64,000 bases of DNA from CAYMND01 sp964465065 (lineage in GTDB: Bacteria; Acidobacteriota; Aminicenantia; UBA2199). The notes beneath the pieces were generated by a model, which saw only the letters and a program-made list of their open reading frames with translations, was not told the DNA's origin and made no database searches. Below are positions 33,152-41,824 of this stretch, one piece after another. Numbering within the stretch: position 1 is the first letter of the stretch; each line of letters opens with the position of its first letter. The position numbers were made by a program, and so were the translations under genes. The DNA lies in assembly GCA_964465065.1 (NCBI GenBank), contig CAYXHZ010000006.1, positions 23,921-87,920 of the forward strand, given 5' to 3'.

Positions 33152-35038
33152 TCAAGCCTCTTCGGTCTCTTCGACGGCATCCTCAAGCGGTACCTTGATC
33201 GCTTCGCCGTTGAGTATACCTTGAATGTCGGCGGCGCTCAGACTCTCCCGTTCCAGCAGCGTCTGGGCGATGATTTCCATTTTCTCCCGGTTGGCTTCGA
33301 TCAGCTCGCGGGCTTTCTTATAGGCGGTATCGATGATTTTACCGATCTCTTCGTCGATGAGACGGGCCGTCTCGTTGGAATAATCGCTCTGGTGCATCAG
33401 ATCGCGCCCCAGAAAGACCATGTCGTCTTTGCGGCCGAGCACACGGGGTCCCAGCGAAGACATACCCCATTCGCAGACCATTTTACGGGCGATCGAAGTG
33501 GCCCTTTCGAAATCGTTACCGGCTCCGGTGGTCTTGGTATCCAGAAAGACTTCTTCCGAGATGCGGCCGGCCAGGAGGATCTGCAGCTGGGCCTCCAGGT
33601 AGGTCTTGGAATAGGTGTATTTGTCGTTGAGCGGCAGCTGCTGGGTGACGCCCAAAGCCATCCCGCGCGGAATGATCGAAACCTTGTGAAGGGGATCGGC
33701 CTCCTTGGCCAGAGCGGCGATCAGCGCGTGACCGGCCTCGTGGTAGGCGGTGATCTTTTTTTCGTCCTCGGAAATGATCATGCTGCGGCGTTCCGCACCC
33801 ATCATGACTTTGTCCTTGGCGTATTCGAAATCCTTCATGGTCACTTTTTTCTTGCCCTTACGCGAGGCGTACAGGGCGGCCTCGTTGACCATGTTGGCGA
33901 TATCGGCACCGGAGAAACCGGGAGTGGAACGGGCCAGAACCTTGAGATCCACACCCTTGGCCAGCGGAGTCTTGCGAGTATGCACGCGCAGGATCTCTTC
34001 CCGGCCGCGCACATCCGGGGTGGACACCACCACCCGGCGGTCGAAGCGCCCCGGACGAAGCAGGGCGGAATCGAGGATGTCCGGCCGGTTGGTCGCCGCC
34101 ACGATGATGATCCCTTCGTTGGCGTCAAAGCCGTCCATTTCGACCAGCAGCTGGTTGAGGGTCTGTTCCCGTTCATCGTGACCGCCGCCCAGGCCGGCGC
34201 CACGCTGACGGCCGACGGCGTCGATTTCATCGATGAAAATGATGCAGGGCGAATGCTTCTTGCCCTCTTCGAAAAGATCGCGGACCCGGGATGCCCCGAC
34301 ACCGACGAACAACTCGACGAAATCGGAACCCGATATCGAGAAAAAAGGCACGTTGGCCTCGCCGGCAATGGCTTTGGCCAGCAGGGTCTTGCCGGAACCG
34401 GGCGCCCCGACCAGCAGCACGCCTTTGGGGATCTTGCCGCCCAGGCGCTGGAACTTCTTGGGTTCCTTGAGGAACTCGATGATCTCTTCCAGCTCTTCCT
34501 TGGCCTCTTCGACACCGGCGACATCCTTGAAGGTCACCTTGCCTTTTTCACCGGAGAACATCCTGGCCTTGCTCTTGCCGAAAGTGAAGTTTTTACCGCC
34601 GGCCTGCTGGCGCATCATGAACATCCAGAAAAAGATGATCAGGATGAACGGCACCAGGTAGGACAGCCAGGAGGCCCATTCGTTCTTGGTGATTTTCTCG
34701 ATATCGATGACCACCCCGCCCTCGCGCAACAGGTCGACCAGGTTGGGGTAATTGAGGGGAATGGCGGTTTCGTAGCGCGTGACCAGGTGAGAGGTCCCGG
34801 ACTGGCCGTTAGCGGTATCGGGGTCCATCTTGCCGGTCACCACGTTCGAAGAGATGTTCGCCGTATGAATCTTCTTCTGCTGCACCAGGTCGAGAAACTC
34901 CGAAAATTTGAGGTTTTTCACCGACTGCGGTCCAAGCCGGGACAGGGTGCTCCACAGCGAGAACACGACAATACCCGATATGATCCAAATCAGAAGGCCC
35001 CGGGAACGTTTTTGGTTTAAGTTATTTAAATTCTTCAT
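33152..35038 (-). CDS. ftsH: ATP-dependent zinc metalloprotease FtsH
   Basis: Membrane-anchored AAA+ protease for quality control of membrane and short-lived proteins. The 628-residue product has two membrane helices (LLIWIISGIVVFSLWS and WLSYLVPFILIIFFWMF) around a periplasmic domain. The AAA module has Walker A VGAPGSGKTLLAKA, Walker B CIIFIDEIDAVGRQRG and the second region of homology TNRPDILDSALLRPGRFDR. The M41 peptidase site is TAYHEAGHALIAAL (H433, E434, H437). The ATG at 35038 matches the family's N-terminus; the open frame upstream to 35134 overlaps the promoter. It heads the ftsH-cdaA-cdaR-glmM-pdxJ-lpdA series and diverges from comEC. Confidence 0.97.
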   Translation of the reverse strand: MKNLNNLNQKRSRGLLIWIISGIVVFSLWSTLSRLGPQSVKNLKFSEFLDLVQQKKIHTANISSNVVTGKMDPDTANGQSGTSHLVTRYETAIPLNYPNLVDLLREGGVVIDIEKITKNEWASWLSYLVPFILIIFFWMFMMRQQAGGKNFTFGKSKARMFSGEKGKVTFKDVAGVEEAKEELEEIIEFLKEPKKFQRLGGKIPKGVLLVGAPGSGKTLLAKAIAGEANVPFFSISGSDFVELFVGVGASRVRDLFEEGKKHSPCIIFIDEIDAVGRQRGAGLGGGHDEREQTLNQLLVEMDGFDANEGIIIVAATNRPDILDSALLRPGRFDRRVVVSTPDVRGREEILRVHTRKTPLAKGVDLKVLARSTPGFSGADIANMVNEAALYASRKGKKKVTMKDFEYAKDKVMMGAERRSMIISEDEKKITAYHEAGHALIAALAKEADPLHKVSIIPRGMALGVTQQLPLNDKYTYSKTYLEAQLQILLAGRISEEVFLDTKTTGAGNDFERATSIARKMVCEWGMSSLGPRVLGRKDDMVFLGRDLMHQSDYSNETARLIDEEIGKIIDTAYKKARELIEANREKMEIIAQTLLERESLSAADIQGILNGEAIKVPLEDAVEETEEA

Positions 35039-35102
35039 TACACCGTACCGTTTACAATTTTTCCGTCCAGCCGTATGGCGTTTCGACAGCTGCGGTCGTA
35101 TC

Positions 35103-35111
35103 ATTATAGCA
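35103..35111 (-). promoter_or_regulatory. Extended -10 element upstream of ftsH
   Basis: TGCTATAAT on the minus strand (35111-35103), identical to the element before the radical SAM gene. A TTGTCA lies 20 bases upstream, longer than ideal. It gives an ftsH leader of about 60 bases and lies in the ftsH-comEC divergent region. Confidence 0.55.
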
Positions 35112-35148
35112 TAAAAAAACAGCGACGCTGACAAATACCCGGAGAGAG

Positions 35149-37554
35149 ATGGTCGGCAAAAGCACCTGTTTCTTTTTTCCCGCCGTCATTCTGCTCATTA
35201 TTCTGCCTCTGGCCCCGCTGCGGCTGAACTGGCCGGTCATTGGCCCGCCAATGCTGTTTCTGGTTATTTCCTACCGTCTTTGCCGTCGTCTCACCCTGCG
35301 ACGACTCCTGCTCGTCTGCCTGTTCCTGCTGACCTTGCTGGTCATCCGCAATCAACGCTTCACCAGACTGCAGCTGGCCCAGTCCCTGAATTTTCCCGTT
35401 CAGGAATACCTGGACCTGCACGGTACCGTGGCCAGCCAGATTCAGCCCCTGCCCGAGAAGGGATTCAGTTTCATGCTGCGCAGCCATAGCATTCAATACC
35501 GCAGACGGAAACACGCGCTTGCCCTCAACTTCCAGGTCCGACTGCGACAGGGGCCCTTACCCGAAGGATTTGCCCGGGGTGCGGAAGTCGCGATCGCCGC
35601 GGCATTGTCTCCGCCCCGGGAGCGGTACAATTTCCATATGGCAAACGGTACGGCGCGGCTCCTGGCCAGCGGTACCGATTGGCTGGCTTCCTGCAAAAGC
35701 GCCCACATGATCGAGGTCGTCTCGCCGGCCCCGTCTCACTGGCGTCTGCTGCAAACCTGGCGGGAGGCCATGGACCGCGCCGTCGACCGCCTGCCGGTAC
35801 CGGCAAGAAACGACACCTTGACCAAACTGATCATGAAATCGTCTTTTCTGGGTTACCCCTACACCGGCGAACCCGATATATACCATGGCTTCATGGTCAG
35901 CGGCGGGCTGCACCTGTTGGCCATATCGGGTTCCCACATCGCCCTGATCACCGCATTCACGCTGTTCCTTTTTTCATGGCTGCCGCCCAACCTGCGCCGT
36001 TGGCTCTGCGCCGTCGTAATCCTGCTCTACCTGCTTCAGGCGGCGGCTCCCGTTTCCGCTCAGCGATCGGCCATCGTCGCCTGGGCCTGGCTCTGGGCCT
36101 CGCATCGGCAACGCAAGATGCACTTCACCCATATCCTGGGGCTGTCGGGTTGCCTGGACCTTGCGTGCAATCCGCTCATCGTTTTTTCGGCCGGCTTTTT
36201 CCTGACCTATGCCATCTGTTTCGCGCTGGCCTACTGGGCGGACTGGCTGGGCCTCAGCCCGCAAGCCCAGCCGCGCCCGCTGCGAACCCGCATCGCGACA
36301 CTGCTGAAAACCCAGGGCTTGGCGATCCTGACCTCCACGCCGCTGACCCTGCATTTTTTCAACAACGCCACCCTGAACGCTCTCCCGGCCGGCATGCTGA
36401 TGATTCCCCTGTTCAGCCTTCTGCTTCCGGTGGCGGCAGCCTGCCTGCTGCTGTTCATGTTCATTCCGGCCAGCGCCGGCGTCAGCCTCTTCCTGCTCAA
36501 CCCACTGGTCAGCCTGCTGCAGACGACACTGGCCTTCTTTTCCCATTGGGACTGCCTGCTTTTTTACCGTCAGGCGCCGTCTATCGGCCTGATTCTGGTT
36601 TACCTGGCCTTGCTTTTGGGCTGCGGCCCCCTCCTGGGCAGAAAACAGCCCATCCGCATCGGCCTGCTGCCTCTGCTGGCAGTTATTGTGTTCCTGCTCC
36701 TGCCGGACCGACCCTACCGCCCCAGCCGGACCGAACTCCACACCCCGGATATCGGCCAGGGGGAGATACACGCCCTGATCTTTCCATCCGGAAAAAGCAT
36801 GCTCATCGATTGTGGGGGAAGCCCGTTTTCCGATCAGCGCTCCGCAACCCAGCTGGTCAGTTCTTATCTGCTCAACAACCGGATTCATCCACAATGGATC
36901 GCCGTATCCCACTTCCACTCCGACCATTGCGGCACGCTACCCGAACTGATTCGCATATTTGCTCCCCGGCAGATCCTGCACTCCGAATGCCCGCAGGACA
37001 ACCCGCTGTTCAACCAGTCCCGAAAAGCCAGCACGAAACGGACGCAGTGGCTCCCCGTCAAGAAAGGCGACAGCCTGACCATCGACGGCACCCGGCTGCA
37101 CTGGCTCTACCCGGAACGAATCGCCCCCGCTGCGGCAGAGACGGAAAACGGACATTCCCAGGTCATCCACGTCCAGACCCCGGATTTCACCATCCTCCTG
37201 TGCGGCGACATCGGCAGCCGCGAGGAATCCCGGCTGCTGGCCTCGGTGCCCGAAATCGACATTCTCAAAGTTCCCCATCACGGTTCGAAAGGTTCTTCAT
37301 CCATGGATTTCCTGAAAACCGTCTCGCCCAAGTTGGCCCTCTTCCATTGCGACCGGCACAACCCGTTTCATTTCCCGCACCCGACCGTGCTGGACCGCTA
37401 CCGGCAACTCGGCATCCCCTGCCGGTTCACCTGGCAGGGTGGTTTGATCATCAGCGGCATTCACAGTCGAATCCGCCTGCGGTTGGCCTCGAAAACCCTG
37501 ATCCCGGCGTTTGAACCACTTGTCCCAGACAGGGCCGCCATTCTTGATTTTTAA
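35149..37554 (+). CDS. comEC: ComEC/Rec2-family competence DNA channel
   Basis: Inner-membrane channel carrying single-stranded DNA into the cytoplasm during natural transformation. The 801-residue product is full length and three-part. An N-terminal membrane/OB region (residues about 1-200) includes VQEYLDLHGTVASQIQPL. A Competence-domain helical core (about 220-540) contains YHGFMVSGGLHLLAISGSHI. The C-terminal metallo-beta-lactamase-like domain (about 545-770) has IDCGGSPFSDQRSAT, SHFHSDHCGTLPEL, LLCGDIGSREE and KVPHHGSKGSS. GGAG at 35141-35144 is a modest ribosome site. No other competence genes are in the window. A leaderless response-regulator promoter overlaps its 3' end. Confidence 0.93.
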   Translation: MVGKSTCFFFPAVILLIILPLAPLRLNWPVIGPPMLFLVISYRLCRRLTLRRLLLVCLFLLTLLVIRNQRFTRLQLAQSLNFPVQEYLDLHGTVASQIQPLPEKGFSFMLRSHSIQYRRRKHALALNFQVRLRQGPLPEGFARGAEVAIAAALSPPRERYNFHMANGTARLLASGTDWLASCKSAHMIEVVSPAPSHWRLLQTWREAMDRAVDRLPVPARNDTLTKLIMKSSFLGYPYTGEPDIYHGFMVSGGLHLLAISGSHIALITAFTLFLFSWLPPNLRRWLCAVVILLYLLQAAAPVSAQRSAIVAWAWLWASHRQRKMHFTHILGLSGCLDLACNPLIVFSAGFFLTYAICFALAYWADWLGLSPQAQPRPLRTRIATLLKTQGLAILTSTPLTLHFFNNATLNALPAGMLMIPLFSLLLPVAAACLLLFMFIPASAGVSLFLLNPLVSLLQTTLAFFSHWDCLLFYRQAPSIGLILVYLALLLGCGPLLGRKQPIRIGLLPLLAVIVFLLLPDRPYRPSRTELHTPDIGQGEIHALIFPSGKSMLIDCGGSPFSDQRSATQLVSSYLLNNRIHPQWIAVSHFHSDHCGTLPELIRIFAPRQILHSECPQDNPLFNQSRKASTKRTQWLPVKKGDSLTIDGTRLHWLYPERIAPAAAETENGHSQVIHVQTPDFTILLCGDIGSREESRLLASVPEIDILKVPHHGSKGSSSMDFLKTVSPKLALFHCDRHNPFHFPHPTVLDRYRQLGIPCRFTWQGGLIISGIHSRIRLRLASKTLIPAFEPLVPDRAAILDF

Positions 37555-37572
37555 GTCCTGTTACACTATATT
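37544..37572 (+). promoter_or_regulatory. Promoter of the response regulator operon, leaderless type
   Basis: TTGATT (37544-37549), 17 bases, TATATT (37567-37572). The ATG at 37579 follows 6 bases later. The -35 box lies within the last codons of comEC. Confidence 0.72.
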
Positions 37573-37578
37573 GACGGA

Positions 37579-37950
37579 ATGGCAGGCAAGAATATTTTAA
37601 TAATCGACGACGAGGACTATATACGCGACCTTCTGGTCGACATGCTGACACTTGAAGGGTTTTTCTGTAACTCGGCGGCTACAACCGACCAGGCTTTGCA
37701 GCTACTGGCGCAAGCCGAGAACGCCTACAGCCTGATTCTGCTGGACCGTCACCTGGAGAACCACAGCAGTGACGCTTTTCTGACCTGGGCACGGGAACAG
37801 CCGGATCTCCCTCCTGTCGTGCTGTTGACCGGAGACCACGATATCGGCGCCGACGAAGCCCGGCAGCTGGGTGCCCGGGATATTTTCTACAAGCCGTTCC
37901 AGATCAACGGACTGCTGACGCGAATCAAAGAATTGTTGGAGCAATCATGA
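37579..37950 (+). CDS. Single-domain response regulator (receiver only)
   Basis: The 123-residue product is one CheY-like receiver domain. The acidic pair is in ILIIDDEDYIRDLL, the phospho-acceptor Asp in LILLDRHLENH, the switch Thr in VVLLTGDHD and the conserved Lys in IFYKPFQI. No DNA-binding or enzymatic output is attached and no histidine kinase is nearby. The ATG lies 6 bases after a -10 box with no Shine-Dalgarno, so the transcript is probably leaderless. Its stop overlaps the next start by 4 bases (ATGA), coupling it to the S55-like gene. Confidence 0.92.
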   Translation: MAGKNILIIDDEDYIRDLLVDMLTLEGFFCNSAATTDQALQLLAQAENAYSLILLDRHLENHSSDAFLTWAREQPDLPPVVLLTGDHDIGADEARQLGARDIFYKPFQINGLLTRIKELLEQS

Positions 37951-39713
37951 ATATGACCATGCGGATTTTCACCTCCCTTCTCCTGCTGAGCGTTTTCATC
38001 CCGGCCGCAACCGAGATCATGCCGTTGTCCGAGATCCGACCCGGCATGAAAGGCATCGGCAAGACTATTTTCAAGGGATCCGAAATCGAACAGTTCGATT
38101 TCGAGATTCTGGGCATCATGGAAAACAACATGGGCCCCGGTAAATCGCTGATCTGGGCAGAGCTGAAGAATCCCATTCTGGCCGAAACCGGGGTCATGCA
38201 GGGCATGAGCGGCAGCCCGCTGTACATCGACGGCAAAATCATCGGTGCCGTGGCCTACGGCATGCCGTTTGCCAAAAGGCCCATCGCCGGTATCACCCCC
38301 ATCCAGGACATGTTGACCAGCTCAAGTTACAACACTCCGACCATCAGCATCGAAATTTCCAACATTTCCGCCGACTTCGACAAACAAAGCCTGCAGAACC
38401 TGTCGGACCGGCTGATGCAGGCCCTGGCCAGCCGTCTTCCTGGTCTAGGCGACAATACCCTGACCCCCATCGAGCTGATCCGCACCGGTAACCGGTCGCT
38501 GCAGCAGACAAACCAGTTCATTCCCCTGCAGGGCGGCGCTCAGATTCAATCCTCGCTGACACCCAAACCGACCCCCGGCGACAAATTCAGCCTGCACGAA
38601 GCCGACGCTGTAGCCATCCCGTTGATCAGCGGCGACATGGAGTACACGGTTTCCGGGACCGTCACCTACGTCAAAGACAAAGATGTCTACATGTTCGGAC
38701 ACCCTTTCTACAACCTGGGCACCGTCAATTTCCCCATGCACAAGGCCGAAGTGATCACCTCGTTCCCCTCCTACAACAACTCCTTCAAGATGCACCGTAC
38801 CGGCCAGATGGTCGGCACCGTCAAACAGGACCGGCTATCCTCGGTCTACGGAGTACTGGGGGAAAAACCGGTGCTCATGCCGATGAAGCTGTTCCTGCGC
38901 AACCGCAACAAGACCGTCAATCTGGAGATCATCAACCACCCGCTTTTCAACCCGGTCCTGACCGGCCTGGCCCTGCTCAACACCTTCAGTTCCGAATACC
39001 AGGATTTCGGCTACCAGTCCCTGCGCGTCAACGGCCGCATTTTCATTGAAGGGCAAAAAAACATTGAAATATCGGATTTTTACAGCGGAACTACCGCCTA
39101 CAACGAATTCTCGAACCTGATGATCATGGTACAGTACCTGCTGCTCAACAACCAGGAGATGCCGGCTAAAATCCAGAAAATAGACTTCGAATTCGAAGGT
39201 TTCGAGGCCCTGCGCCGCTCGGCAATCCGCGACGTCATCATCAACAAACACCAATTCGCCCCCGGTGAGATCATCAATCTGCAAATCACCCTGCAGAACG
39301 AACGCGGACCGCTGGTCAGCGAGCAGATCAGCATCGAGACGCCCAGGCTGCCCGACGGCAGCACCTTTTTTCTGTTCGTTGGCGGCAAGGACGAAATGCT
39401 CAATTTCGATTCCAAGAACGTGAAGTCCGACTTCATGCCCGACAGCCTGCGGGCCATCACCCGGGCCATCAACAACCTGCGCAAGAACAACCGTATCTAC
39501 GTCAAACTGGCCTCCCCGCAGAAAGGTCTGTTCGTCAACGGCTACGAATACTCGCAGGTGCCGGATACCCTCGGTTCCGTTTTCAATTTCAACCCCCACG
39601 AACAAACCCCGCCAAACGATATCAAGATGTCGACATTGACAGAGTACCAGGTCGACATCCCCAATGTCGTCAGCGGCTGGAAATCGTTCAAACTGACCAT
39701 CAAAGAGAGGTAA
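37947..39713 (+). CDS. SpoIVB peptidase S55-domain-like exported protein
   Basis: The 588-residue product has a signal peptide (IFTSLLLLSVFIPAATE) and an S55-like segment: EIRPGMKGIGKTIFKG, FEILGIMENNMGPG and GVMQGMSGSPLYIDGKIIG with the presumed nucleophile S88. PIAGITPIQDML and YMFGHPFYNLG, also typical of these proteins, follow. There is no His between the signal peptide and S88, whereas SpoIVB, as I recall it, uses a His N-terminal to the Ser; catalysis is therefore uncertain. The C-terminal half is beta-rich. The gene is coupled to the upstream receiver protein and followed after one base by a secreted propeller protein. An envelope scaffold or protease role is inferred. Confidence 0.85.
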   Translation: MNMTMRIFTSLLLLSVFIPAATEIMPLSEIRPGMKGIGKTIFKGSEIEQFDFEILGIMENNMGPGKSLIWAELKNPILAETGVMQGMSGSPLYIDGKIIGAVAYGMPFAKRPIAGITPIQDMLTSSSYNTPTISIEISNISADFDKQSLQNLSDRLMQALASRLPGLGDNTLTPIELIRTGNRSLQQTNQFIPLQGGAQIQSSLTPKPTPGDKFSLHEADAVAIPLISGDMEYTVSGTVTYVKDKDVYMFGHPFYNLGTVNFPMHKAEVITSFPSYNNSFKMHRTGQMVGTVKQDRLSSVYGVLGEKPVLMPMKLFLRNRNKTVNLEIINHPLFNPVLTGLALLNTFSSEYQDFGYQSLRVNGRIFIEGQKNIEISDFYSGTTAYNEFSNLMIMVQYLLLNNQEMPAKIQKIDFEFEGFEALRRSAIRDVIINKHQFAPGEIINLQITLQNERGPLVSEQISIETPRLPDGSTFFLFVGGKDEMLNFDSKNVKSDFMPDSLRAITRAINNLRKNNRIYVKLASPQKGLFVNGYEYSQVPDTLGSVFNFNPHEQTPPNDIKMSTLTEYQVDIPNVVSGWKSFKLTIKER

Positions 39714-39714
39714 C

Positions 39715-41754
39715 ATGCCTAGCATCCACCGTCTGTATACCCCCGTTCTGCTGGCCCTGCTCGCCATCCGCATCGGCGCAGTGGAAGTCAAGAAGATCAC
39801 CGTAAACTCCTTCGATCTCTTCGAGAAGGGATCGTTCAGCTCGGCGCTTCTCGATCATCAGGGACGCCTGAGAATCGGCCCGGGCTCTTCCCGGATAAAC
39901 GGTCCGGCCAAAGAATTCTACCTCTGCTTTGACATCAGCGAACAGGGCGACATTCTGCTGGGCTGCGGCCACGGAGCCGAGGTCTTCAAGATCACCCCCC
40001 AAAGCGACAAGCCCGTTTCCATTTATAAAGGCGAGGAGCCGGACGTTCATGCTGTGCTGCAGCATTCCAGTGGCGCCGTCATCGCCGCCACCGGGCCCAA
40101 CGGCAAATTGATCAGCATCGACGCCAAGGGCAACAGCACCGTTCTGTTCGATCCCAAAGAACGCTTCATATGGGACATGGTCGAGGACCAGGACGGATCG
40201 CTCCTCGTTTCCGTCGGCGGCAACGGCGGCGTGTACCGGGTCAGCCTGTCGGGACAGGTCAGCAAACTCTTCGAGACCGAGGATCCGCACATCACCACCC
40301 TGCATCTGTCCCAGGACAAGATCCTGTACGCAGGCAGCGGCGAACGCGGCATCGTCTACATCATCACCAAGAATAAAACCAAGGTCCTCTACGATTCGGT
40401 GTACAAGGAAATCCGCGGCATCACCTCCGACAACAAGGCCAATGTCTATTTCGCCGCCACCTATTACGACGAAGAGGCCAACAAGCGCAGTGACAGCGAT
40501 CCCAACCTGATCAAGACCACCGCCAAGGGCACCCCGGTCACCGGCTTGCGCAGCGTAGTCTACCAGCACCAGGCCAACGGCAACACCGAGGAAATATTCA
40601 GTCTGAAGAACGAAACCATTTTCGATATCGATTTCGACCTGAAGTCCCAGACCCTGCTGGTTGCCACCGGCAATTCCGGACGGGTATTCCAGGTCAAGCC
40701 GAACGGCGAATACGCCATCGTCTACGAGTCGGATGCCGCCCAGGTTTTCCGGGTCAGCACCAAAGGTCCGGGATCGACCATGATCACCAACAATTCGGCC
40801 GGCATCGTCCGCATCAACGATAACGACAGCAACAGCGGCAGCTATGTCTCCGACATCTTCGACCTCAGCATCCAGTCCAGTATCGGCAGACTGTACTGGC
40901 AGGATTACAAACCGGACGACGCACAGGTCGCCGTTTCGATCCGGGCCGGAAATTCCAGCAAACCCGACAACACCTGGACCGAATGGCTGCCCCCTTTCCT
41001 GGACAGCCGGGGTGCGGCCACCAACCTGTCCGCCTACCGCTTCGTTCAGTTCAAGGTCAATCTGAAGGCGGCCAGCAACGGCAAGGAACCCTTTCTGGAA
41101 CAGTTGCACTTCTATTACTTGCAGAACAACCTATCCCCGCGCCTGAGCTCGGTGCAGGTTTTTTCCAGGGGCTCAAAAAAGGACGACCTGTCAGCCAAAC
41201 CCGAAGAAAAAAACCCGGGCAACAATTCGATTGCCCCCAAAGACCTGGTCGTCACCTGGTCCTGCCAGGATCCCAACGACGATCCGCTGGATTACACGCT
41301 GCTGCTCAGCCCGCTCCAGAGCGACAAGTGGTTCCCGTTCAAATCCGACCTCAAACAGAATATGGCGATTATTCCCAGCGGCCTGTTCCAGGACGGACTG
41401 TACCAGATCAAGGTCATCGCCAGCGACGCTCCGACCAACCCGCAGAACCTGGCCAAAAGCAGCGAGATCGTTTCCACTGCCTTCACCATCGATTCCACGC
41501 CTCCGGCCATCGCCCAGTTTTCGATCGTCAACAATAAAATCAATTTCTCCGTCCAGGACAGCACCTCGGCCATCAAGCATGTCCAGTATTCCTGGAACGG
41601 CGAGAAATGGTTCCCGCTGTTTCCGACCGATCAGGTCAGCGACTCGGCCAGCGAATCCTATTCGCTCTCCGTGCAAAACGCCGCCAAAATCTTGTTCATC
41701 AGGGCCGAGGATGAATTTGGCAATGGAAAGGTCCATCAAAAAGATATAAAATAG
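39715..41754 (+). CDS. Exported beta-propeller protein with C-terminal Ig-like region
   Basis: The 679-residue product has a signal peptide (LYTPVLLALLAIRIGAVE). Residues about 40-370 contain repeated propeller strands such as DILLGCGHGAEVFKITPQSD, AVIAATGPNGKLISIDAKGN, SLLVSVGGNGGVYRVSLSGQ, ILYAGSGERGIVYIITKNK and LLVATGNSGRVFQVKPNGEY, each with a G-x-V-x-x-I/V turn. Residues about 380-450 and 530-670 look like immunoglobulin or discoidin-like modules (TWTEWLPPFLDSRGAAT, STPPAIAQFSIVNNKINF). No catalytic motif is seen. It starts one base after the S55-like gene, so the two are probably co-secreted partners. Family not named with certainty. Confidence 0.82.
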   Translation: MPSIHRLYTPVLLALLAIRIGAVEVKKITVNSFDLFEKGSFSSALLDHQGRLRIGPGSSRINGPAKEFYLCFDISEQGDILLGCGHGAEVFKITPQSDKPVSIYKGEEPDVHAVLQHSSGAVIAATGPNGKLISIDAKGNSTVLFDPKERFIWDMVEDQDGSLLVSVGGNGGVYRVSLSGQVSKLFETEDPHITTLHLSQDKILYAGSGERGIVYIITKNKTKVLYDSVYKEIRGITSDNKANVYFAATYYDEEANKRSDSDPNLIKTTAKGTPVTGLRSVVYQHQANGNTEEIFSLKNETIFDIDFDLKSQTLLVATGNSGRVFQVKPNGEYAIVYESDAAQVFRVSTKGPGSTMITNNSAGIVRINDNDSNSGSYVSDIFDLSIQSSIGRLYWQDYKPDDAQVAVSIRAGNSSKPDNTWTEWLPPFLDSRGAATNLSAYRFVQFKVNLKAASNGKEPFLEQLHFYYLQNNLSPRLSSVQVFSRGSKKDDLSAKPEEKNPGNNSIAPKDLVVTWSCQDPNDDPLDYTLLLSPLQSDKWFPFKSDLKQNMAIIPSGLFQDGLYQIKVIASDAPTNPQNLAKSSEIVSTAFTIDSTPPAIAQFSIVNNKINFSVQDSTSAIKHVQYSWNGEKWFPLFPTDQVSDSASESYSLSVQNAAKILFIRAEDEFGNGKVHQKDIK

Positions 41755-41824
41755 TACCGATACCATCGACCCATCCGGCTGACCATAAGGAACGGCCCGA
41801 TGCAACAACCAGGAGTGGCGCAGC

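Noticed and set aside
41717..41750. Promoter for sucC (TTGGCA with TATAAA) at the end of the propeller gene
   Set aside because: The spacer is 22 bases, too long for a reliable call.
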